Below, piece by piece: positions 57,601 through 64,000 of a stretch of 64,000 nt of DNA. The position numbers and the translations under genes were made by a program. The notes beneath the pieces were generated by a model that made no database searches, had not been told where the DNA came from, and was given only the letters and a program-made list of their open reading frames with translations. The DNA comes from Meandrina meandrites (lineage: Eukaryota > Cnidaria > Anthozoa > Scleractinia > Meandrinidae). How positions within the stretch are numbered: the first letter of the stretch is position 1; each line of letters starts with the position of its first letter. The stretch covers positions 23,814,755 through 23,878,754 of the forward strand of contig OY855903.1 of the NCBI GenBank assembly GCA_963693305.1. The letters are read 5' to 3'.

Positions 57601-60600
57601 TGGGGGAGGGTTGGTGCAAACCTGAGGGTCAATGATTTTTATGCAGGGCAAAAAGGGGGGCAGGGGGGCACATATATTGAATAGCAGGATTCTCATTAGA
57701 AGGCAGAACCTGGGTACCCTCCTTCTGTCTGTCTACTCTCCTATGGGTGCCCTCCCATGTCAAAACTTAATAAAACCCCTAGAATAGTCAATTAAGGGAG
57801 TGGGTAAGGGGGTGGGGTCACCTAGAAAGGGGGAAGAAAATCTTATCATGGAGTAGAAGAGCAGGACATTTTCCTCTGAGGTTTTTCACTAAAATTTGGA
57901 AGTGCATTATCATAACCTATTTTAGTATATACCACACAAGTGAATAGTGCTTTCTGCGCGCGCTGATTGGTTAACTCGGAGGTGATTACCAAAGTACTAT
58001 TCACCTCCGAGCAGCTGAAGAGAAACAAAATGGCTTGGCGCGTCGCTTTGGGTACCGAAAGTAATGTTTCGGTGCGCTAGTTATTCAACTTGTGTGGTAT
58101 ATACTAAAACAATTATTCACCTCAGTGTCAGTGAAAGTGGTGGATATTTACCTCCACTTCGGTGAATAATTGTTAAATATAAACTACAGTGTGTTATAGG
58201 GATTTTGGCCACTGAGAAATGTCATATCAGAACACATGTGTTCTGATATCGTATCAAACACATGTGTCCTGATATGACCTTTGGAATATTTACCTTTTGA
58301 AAGAATTGAGCTAAATTTATATAATAAATAGAATAATACCACAGGTAGACCAAGCATGATATTTGCATATATTAAAATGGCGGTCTTTATATAAGAATTT
58401 GTATGGGTTTTTAAACGGGAAACTTTTGAACAATAAATAAAAGCGAAATTACTAAATAAAGTCAATGAAACATAACATGGTGTTGTTTGCTAACTTTACA
58501 GCGTGTTTGCAAGCAATTTGGAGCTATTTTAACGTCAATTTACTATTAGCTACTATTACCGTGTATAATAATATGACAAGGTAGGACACTTCAGTCGCTT
58601 CTAGCGTTCGACATGTGTTGAAATAAGCTCGAATTTCACCCACAAAAATAGTTTCGGCTGTCAGAAGGATCCACATGTGAATGAAATAATGACACACGAA
58701 TGTTTTTCCGAAAACTACTTGCTCATACCTCGTCTACCGCAGCAACTGGCCGCTTCTGAAAATCCAAAATCTGTTCAAAATAGCCGCCATATAGGCCATG
58801 TTGCTCACGACAGTAACAAAATAGCCCGAAATAGACTGGACACCAGTCAAAGTGAACCCCAGCGGAGAGGGGAACGCTAGTTCCGCTCCAAGTGGAAACA
58901 AATTGAAGTGCGAGCAAAAATAGCAAGCCCCTCTCCGTTGGGTTTAATTTGACTAGTGTCCAGTCTATTTCGGGCTATTTTGTTACTGTCGTGAGCGACA
59001 CGGCCTATATGGCGGCTATTTTGAACAGATTTTGGATTTTCAGAAGCGGCTAGTTGCGACGGTTGACGAGGTATGAGCAAGTAGTTTTCAGAAAAACATT
59101 CGTGTGTCATTATTTCATTCACATGTGGATCCTTCTGACAGCCGAAACTATTTTTGTGGGTGAAATTCGAGCTTATTTCAACACGTGTCGAACGCTAGAA
59201 GCGACTGAAGTGTCCTACCTTGTCATATTATTATACACGGTAATAGTCAGGGGCGTTCCTAGCCTTTTTTTGTTTGTAAGCCCTGGCATGGCATAATTCA
59301 GAATATTGGCAATATGGGCGCGAGAGCGCCCATTTGGAGTGACGAAGTCACGACTTACTAGGGGGGTCCGGGGGCATGCCCCCCGGAAAATTTTGAAAAT
59401 TTAAGTACTCTGAGATGCAATCTGGTGCAATCTGGATGCTTAAATTTGGCAAATGAGAGAGCGAGTTGTGATCCAGTAATGCTCTTGTAAATACGCCTTT
59501 CAACAAGTCTACACTAAGTCGTGAATCGTTCTAATACAACTTAAAAAAATTATTATACCGTCCGAACGACTTGTAAGCCCGTGCTTATTTGCTTAAAGGC
59601 AGATACGCGCCTGATAGTAGCTAATAGTAAATAGACGTAAAATAGCTCCAAATTGCTTGCAAACACACTGTAACGTTAGCAAACAACACCATGTTATGTT
59701 TCATTGACTTTATTTAGTAATTTCGCTTTTATTTATTGTTCAAAAGTTCCCCGTTTAAAAACCCATATAAGTTCTTATATAAAGACCGCCATTTTAATAT
59801 ATGCAAATATCATGCTTGGTCTACCTGTGATAATACATGAGAGCTTGGAGATATGAAATTGATCGTCTCGTGTTCAATCTCGGTATTGAGTTGAGATATC
59901 AAGTTGAACACTCAAAGATAAATTTCATATCTCTGCATGCCCATGTATTATTCTCTATTTACATATTTTCCTCCTGCAACACTGGCAATGTCAAAAGTGG
60001 AGCTAAGGCCCACCCATGCTCAGGTGGTTTAGAGTGTTTCAGGTGTCAATGTGTTAACTATGAGTGGTGTTGCTTCTCCTTCCGGCCCCTGATCCACTGC
60101 TAGACAGGCTGCCCCTGAATTTTACCTGCATTCATTTACATTTTCTGGGGGAGAGGTACAGTAAAATTGGCATGTCTTGCCAAGAAACACAACACAATGA
60201 CCAAGGCCAGAGTTGAAACCTAAACTGTGTGATTATTAGTGGAACGCATTAACCATTTGGGCTACCAGTGCCTTCAATAAGCACCAACGGCTACTTTGCT
60301 CAGAGAAGTCAACTGCTTTTGACCCTAACCTGAAGTAATTTAAGGTGGCTCGACTGGATTTTTTAGGGGCAACACCGCTCAAGTTTGAGAACTAACCAGA
60401 CTGTCATTAACAAAGCCATCGAAAAACGATCTCCACAGCTGAATTAGGTAAAGATGAAAATTTGTTATGACCAGTGTTATTTTGACATCGGAGTTGTCAT
60501 AGCAACGTAATGACGTCATCACGTTTATTAATTTCGTTCGTATTGCTCGGCACCAGGAGATTTTTTCGGAAATCGCTCAAGTGAGCATATACCTCCTATA

Positions 60601-63149
60601 CCTGCCTCAATGTTGGCAAAGTTTGAACAAATTCTGTGAGAGCGTTATCGAATTTTTTGGGGATGAAGTTTCGAGGGTTATAAATACAGTAAAAAACACA
60701 CTATTGAGATAATAGGGTAATATCTGAAGAACAAGACGCGCTTTGGGGATGCAGTTTCATCTCATAGTAGTTTGATGCCATTTAAAATTGTGTATACAAA
60801 ATTATGGGGATCGCCACGACCGATTGCGAAAAAAACGGATTTGATGAGCGTGCATTCAGGTGCTCTTGTTACCACTTTTGTAAATCATTTGGTCTACACC
60901 TACAAATGTGATAATTATTTAGAAACCGCTCGATGAGGTTTTTTAAAAACTTGTCAATCTCGAGGTTTGTCATCAGTTTATCTGGCCTGCAAGTTTCAAG
61001 GTCATTGAAAACATTTAAGACAATAAAATCGGGGCTCCAATGTACTACTTTTCTCGCGGAGATTTTGTGTTTACAAGTGAGTGTCCTCATTATTTACGTT
61101 TATTGTTTTTTACTTTCATGTCCACGTGCACAACTCAGCAAAAAATTCATTTGCATTAAACAGAACGCTCAATTGCTTTCTTAAAATATTCGGGAAACAT
61201 GCTGATATGACTTGAAAACTGTAATAATATTTGTTACGCCATTAGACTGTAATACAGCAATGCCGAGGGTCTCTTTCTCCAGGAAACGAAAAGCTAGTTT
61301 TGTGTAGAACAACAGATCGGGAAAAAAGTCAAACTCACTGATAAAATGCAAATGAATTTTTTGCTGAGTAGTGCACGTGAAAATGAAAGTTGAATACAAT
61401 GCCCGTGAATAATGAGGACACTCACTTGTAAACACAAAATCTGCGAGAAAAAAGTAGTACATTAGAGCCCCGATTTTATTGTCTTAAATGTTTTCAATGA
61501 CCATGAAACTTGCAGGCTATATAAACTGGTGACAAACCTCGAGACTGACAAGTTTTTAAAAAAATTCATAGAGCGGTTTCTAAATAATTATCACATTTGT
61601 AGGTGTAGACCAAATTATTTACAAAAGTGGCAACAAGAGCACCTGAATGCACGCTCATCAAATCCGTTTTTTTCGCAATCGGTCGTGGCGATCCCCATAA
61701 TTTTGTATACACAATTTTAAATGGCATCAAACTACTATGAGATGAAACTGCATTCCCAAAGCGCGTCGTGTTCTTCAGATATTGCCCTATTATTTCAATA
61801 GTATGTTTTTTACTGTATTTATGACCCTCGAAACTTCATCCCCAAAAATTTCGATAACGCTCTCACAGAATTTGTTCAAACTTTGCCAACATTGAGGCGG
61901 GTATAGGAGGTACATGCTCCCTTGAGCGATTTCCGAAAAAATCTCCTGGTGCCGAGCAATACGAACAAAATTGATAAACGTGATGACGTCATTACGTTGC
62001 TATAACAACTCCGATGTCAAAATAACACTGGTCATAACAAATTCTCATCTTTACCTTATTCAGCTGTGGTGATCGTTTTTCGATGGCTTTGTTAACGACA
62101 GTCTGGTTAGTTCTCAAACTTGGGCGGTGTTGCCCCTAAAAAATCCAGTCGAGCCACCTTAAGAAAGATTCTTTCAAACAGTTGGCGACTCTACTCAAAC
62201 CAGCTGCCTACTTAAAATAATTTGTATTAAAACCTCTGGGCTACCATGCATCACACAGCCAGCCATTTGAAAAAAAACCTGATCTAGTTAGCGCCTTAAC
62301 TTTCATTTTCTATAGGCTTTTTTTCCAAAAATGTTCCCTAACTAAAAATATAGGTTAAAAACAAAAGCTTATGAATACAAAATTACGCCAAAAAATTCTC
62401 AATTGAAAATTTAATAAACATTTGACTTTCAAATTTTATCTGGAATATATAAATATTTATTTTCCAGACAAATAATTGAGCCAAAATTTATCTTGCACCG
62501 ATGATTATTTCAAAACAATAAAATTATTATAACAGTTGGAGAAGGCAGAACCGTAAAAATTAGTTCGGATTCTGCGTGTTCTGGCAGGTCGAAAAGAGCG
62601 AGATACATCTACAAATAATTTTTAGAAAGCTGTGGATTTCAAAATTTTACCTCTAATATCGTTGAAAGAGAAAAACTCAAAATTAAACAAAAATCACAAC
62701 TAAGAACAACTTGAGGTTTTTGAAATGGGTTTGAATCGCTTATTGAATGCACGTGAGCTTCACGAGTGAGCTATGGCCCCTCCCACCGTTTTGAACCCTT
62801 CAGATGGGAATAATTTCTTGCTTCACTGGATGAAAATAATACGCATTCCAGCGGGAATTTAATTGTAGGCCTTTCCATGTGGTAATAAGAAGCAAAAACA
62901 ACTAAACCCTGCAGTTACCAATGGGAAACGTCGTACTCACCATGCATGTACGCGAACGACAACTTGTCCATTCATCGGTTTAGGCTTGGCGTATTTCTGC
63001 ACTTGCAACTTGTTAATGCCTCCATATCCAGTTAGCACAACACTGCGCATTGTTTCCTGCTCGGGCTGGAGTTCAAGGTGTTCCTTCTCCTCGCCTTTCT
63101 CCTCCACTTGAGCTGCTATTTCGTCTGTCTGTTCAGTGCTGTCCGCCAT
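47274..63149 (-). CDS. VAT1: VAT1-like quinone oxidoreductase-type protein, complete, 10 coding exons
   Basis: Exons in transcript order: 62941-63149, 57389-57518, 56394-56609, 52890-52961, 51698-51774, 50479-50582, 49377-49429, 48643-48822, 47632-47772, 47274-47378. They sum to 1287 nt in frame, 428 aa. The protein follows VAT1 throughout: SVVLTGYGGINKLQVQ, CGLNFANMAQRQGLYPSP, TFEEAAALPMTYLTAYFMLF, the nucleotide-binding HMAAGGVGMAATQL across exons 3 and 4, FGTASASKHE, GITHAIDYRTMDYV, GVDIVLDPLAGADTKKGYNL, KPHIDQVFALEEVGKAM. Family knowledge: VAT1 is a medium-chain dehydrogenase/reductase-fold protein of synaptic vesicle and mitochondrial membranes. Both ends are charged: an acidic N-terminus, and a C-terminal tail with EPEPEPEPEPEP then Glu/Lys-rich sequence ending EDAAA. 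Introns 1 (5.4 kb) and 3 (3.4 kb) are swollen by foldback transposons. Confidence 0.95.
48340..48490. repeat. Degraded MITE-like sequence in VAT1 intron 8
   Basis: Starts ctacagtccaacctctggta and ends with a partly inverted cagtcccaatggtgtag. It resembles the ACAGTCCAACCTCT-type MITE ends but is too decayed to bound firmly. Confidence 0.3.
50819..51142. mobile_element. MITE with TACCGTAAAATTCCGGTTATA ends, VAT1 intron 5
   Basis: Left end taccgtaaaattccggttat and right end ttataaccagaattttatgg are inverted repeats. The inside repeats gggcttataa/gagcttataa at least six times in both halves and includes a G run of about 14. No ORF. Confidence 0.7.
51461..51668. mobile_element. MITE with long TIRs and 24-G tract, VAT1 intron 5
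   Basis: Ends gtgtggttccagaaaatatc and gatattttctggaaccacac begin inverted repeats that run about 46 bp (to acagaagggatt / aatcccttctgt). The right arm contains an expanded run of about 24 G (51619-51642) where the left has only cccccc. It lies 30 bp downstream (in transcript) of the donor of VAT1 exon 5 at 51697. Confidence 0.75.
52405..52655 (+). repeat. tRNA-derived SINE, second copy
   Basis: Head aaggcctaatggttagcaag and caggttcaagccctgg (B box GGTTCAAGCC) followed by the body tgttcttgggcaagacactt and aggtgtataaatgggtacc, shared with 30165-30455. In VAT1 intron 4 (51775-52889). Confidence 0.75.
53468..53854 (+). pseudogene. N-terminal fragment of a RecQ-like DNA helicase (transposon-borne)
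   Basis: 128 codons. After FTLKPEQEVAVRALLHRKDV it shows a Walker A of RecQ type, LLTGYGKSMIYQMF, and motif Ia, ILVISPLVSIIKDQI. The usual G-G-G-K-S is G-Y-G-K-S here. The ORF stops before the DEAH/DExH motif, so it cannot be an active helicase; either the rest was deleted or it was spliced elsewhere. A second ATG at 53504 in a better context (aagatggcg) may be the real start. Confidence 0.65.
53789..54518 (-). pseudogene. Frame-disrupted zinc-finger protein with ZAD-like cysteine pattern (transposon-borne)
   Basis: Starts at 54518 with MSTPTKPSKRGRKPKV (AT-hook-like RGRKP), then NNNCRFCGASF and, about 60 residues on, VCRPCGRKIRNAAELYSFV: two C-x2-C pairs spaced and followed by hydrophobics as in ZAD zinc-associated domains. 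The ORF ends at 54126, but a neighbouring frame continues with coherent coding sequence (DADVLSNFCNIDDIDG ... LVLKNWKTAANHAFRHEE) down to 53789. The frame changes around 54200, so there is a one-base shift or an unrecognised small intron. Function unknown; inferred to belong to the mobile element. Confidence 0.55.
55136..55327 (-). CDS. Short cysteine-cluster ORF inside the TTAA foldback
   Basis: 63 codons ending LCERCSALLIEKPSVCCKELA...EGTQ. The C-x2-C ... CC-x-E-L pattern resembles the cysteine-rich P2X7-type intracellular domain that is common in cnidarian repeats, but the match is by memory of the pattern and the ORF is short. It may be the only coding remnant of the original TTAA element. 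Low confidence. Confidence 0.3.
   Translation of the reverse strand: MTRECITTRRRGGGRFNFKVRNCQSPSNTSLDRLCERCSALLIEKPSVCCKELAFLLKDEGTQ
56668..56975. mobile_element. TA-flanked MITE with about 120-bp inverted arms, VAT1 intron 2
   Basis: Flanked by TA on both sides. Ends GACTGTTACAGTCCC and GGGGACTGTGAACAGTC are inverted and the arms remain matched inward (gaggggctgccatgcatctt / aagatggcagcccctaaa; agtacaaaatgcc / ggcattttgtact). A TA duplication suits a Tc1/mariner-type MITE. It begins about 60 bp from the VAT1 exon 3 acceptor. Confidence 0.75.
57920..58108. mobile_element. MITE with TTTTAGTATATACC ends, VAT1 intron 1
   Basis: Ends ttttagtatataccacacaa and ttgtgtggtatatactaaaa are perfect inverted repeats over about 20 bp. 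A second hairpin (58109-58176, caattattcacctc / tcggtgaataattg) abuts it directly. Confidence 0.75.
58340..59829. mobile_element. Foldback element with about 540-bp arms and 7-bp duplication, VAT1 intron 1
   Basis: Flanks ATAATAC (58333-58339) and ATAATAC (59830-59836) are identical. The ends CACAGGTAGACC and GGTCTACCTGTG are inverted and the arms pair almost completely to a loop at about 58876-58923. The right arm is split by a younger insertion at 59247-59614. Because the arms mirror each other, similar ORFs (starting MNEIMTHECFSENYLLIP) appear on both strands at 58677 and 59122; they look like by-products, not genes. Confidence 0.8.
59247..59614. mobile_element. 368-bp TCAGG-ended element nested in the foldback arm
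   Basis: Ends TCAGGGGCGTTCCTAGCC and GGCAGATACGCGCCTGA are imperfect inverted repeats, with TAG on both sides. Comparison with the intact left arm shows that removing the element and one TAG restores the arm exactly (gtaatagtagctaatag). A part with ggtccgggggcatg and ccggaaaattttgaaa resembles 9640-9720. Confidence 0.75.
60150..60280 (-). repeat. Degraded 5' half of the tRNA-derived SINE
   Basis: On the minus strand: ggcactggtagcccaaatgg, a decayed B box (ggtttcaactc) and tgtgtttcttggcaagacat, colinear with the copies at 30165 and 52405. Confidence 0.5.
60344..62158. mobile_element. TTAA-flanked foldback element with about 815-bp arms, VAT1 intron 1
   Basis: TTAA lies at 60340-60343 and 62159-62162. 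Ends GGTGGCTCGACTGGATTTTT and AAAAATCCAGTCGAGCCACC are perfect inverted repeats. The arms remain paired with few mismatches to about 61158 and 61346, leaving a spacer of about 190 bp. Each arm carries a CRE-like tgacgtcat. ORFs at 60933-61184 and 61181-61462 are mirror images. No transposase is recognised. Confidence 0.8.
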
Positions 63150-63566
63150 GATTACACGTTCTTCCCAGGGCTCCCTGCAGACACGGAACGGAGACGTGTA
63201 TCGGGAGGGGCGGGGAACAATGTAACGTCATTCAGCCGCGTGACTCGGACGTGACTGCCACGCACGGGGTGGTGATGCACCAAAATTAATTTTTATTTCC
63301 AAACGCTCACGTTACTGCATGCAAGGATAACTAAATATTCCATTAGGGCTTTAGGGGTTGTAAACACCAGTTTTGACCAGTTTTGCAGGTTCTTTTCTAA
63401 GTCTGACATTTTTAAAGAAGCCCAAGAAGTCCGGGGGACAAATCTATTTTCAAGATGATTTGAAGGGGGCTTGGGGGAGAGGTCCTTATTTCACATCATA
63501 GATAAGTTAAGGGATTGAGAAAAAAAGTGCACTTAAGTTACCTTTAGGTGTTACTCTTGTGCTCTT
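63150..63566. promoter_or_regulatory. VAT1 upstream region, presumed promoter
   Basis: Immediately upstream of the VAT1 start (minus strand). It is more GC-rich than its surroundings between 63170 and 63270 (gggaggggcggggaac, a GC-box/Sp1-type motif near 63205) with no clear TATA. Promoter role is inferred from position. Confidence 0.4.
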
Positions 63567-63926
63567 GTCATGATTTACCCTCCAGGCAAGTGCGGGGGGG
63601 GGGGGGGGGGGATTTAACAGAGATGGGAGCACTTCAGAAGGGCTAGAAGGGCAACTCTGCCAGCTGTAGCTACCTGCTGTGGATGGATAATCTGCATGAG
63701 TCACACTTCCAAACAGGTCGAATGAAAAACATCCTGATTGGTTGTCATGATTTACCCTCCAGGCAAGTGCGGGGGGGGGGGGGGGGGGGGGGATTTAACA
63801 GAGATGGGAGCACTTCAGAAGGGCTAGAAGGGCAACTCTGCCTGCTGTAGCTACCTGCTGTGGATGGATAATCTGCATGAGTCACACTTCCAAACAGGTC
63901 GAATGAAAAACATCCTGATTGGTTGC
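63567..63926. repeat. Tandem duplication, two units of about 180 bp, each with a poly-G run
   Basis: Unit 1 (63567-about 63743) and unit 2 (63746-63926) both run tgtcatgatttaccctccag, a G run, ggatttaacagagatggg, through to aacatcctgattggttg. They differ by one base (ctgccagctg versus ctgcctgctg) and in G-run length. Near identity indicates a recent duplication, or an assembly artefact at a homopolymer. Confidence 0.85.
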
Positions 63927-64000
63927 ACATTCCACTGTGTTTTTTGCCAGTTAAATATAACAGCTGAGTTTTGATCTTTGGTATTTTATACACTGCTCAT

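Noticed and set aside
58677..59122. Pair of similar ORFs starting MNEIMTHECFSENYLL on opposite strands
   Set aside because: They arise because the foldback arms are mirror copies; no family resemblance.
60933..61462. Mirror ORFs in the 60344-62158 foldback
   Set aside because: Same reason: inverted arms give the same peptide on each strand; nothing conserved.

Overview
The window looks like nuclear DNA of an invertebrate animal, most likely an anthozoan cnidarian such as a coral or sea anemone. That placement is an inference. It rests on compact AT-rich introns with GT-AG borders, well-conserved metazoan proteins, and a dense load of small inverted-repeat elements and a tRNA-derived SINE. 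No bacterial operon, rRNA, free-standing tRNA gene or CRISPR array is visible.

Three complete protein-coding genes lie on the minus strand, and their exons join in frame throughout. (1) At 2338-8213 is a RAB2A-type small GTPase of 9 coding exons and 212 aa. (2) At 13590-39087 is a CHD6/7/8/9 (Kismet) chromatin remodeller of 41 coding exons and about 2641 aa. It has tandem chromodomains, an SNF2 ATPase, SANT/SLIDE-like repeats, an AT-hook-like motif and a BRK domain. (3) At 47274-63149 is a VAT1-type quinone-oxidoreductase-like protein of 10 coding exons and 428 aa. The genes act separately (vesicle traffic, chromatin remodelling, membrane-associated MDR oxidoreductase) and nothing indicates co-regulation.

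Region by region: 1-2337 is the RAB2A 3' flank and probable long 3' UTR. 8214-13589 separates RAB2A from the CHD gene; it holds a LINE 3' tail, one candidate signal-peptide exon (11408-11558, minus) and the probable CHD 3' UTR. 39265-47273 is an 8 kb spacer with no confident gene but several nested small transposons. 63150-64000 is the VAT1 upstream region and ends in a recent tandem duplication.

The unusual part is the repeat architecture, mostly inside VAT1 introns. Three long foldback (palindromic) elements with recognisable target-site duplications lie within 9 kb. Two are flanked by TTAA, and one of these was itself invaded by an element carrying a RecQ-like helicase fragment and a ZAD-like zinc-finger ORF. 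The invader's TAGCCTGCG ends and 8-bp duplication recur in a 52-bp micro-element at 44164 and a 174-bp element at 14361, suggesting one active family spanning very different sizes.
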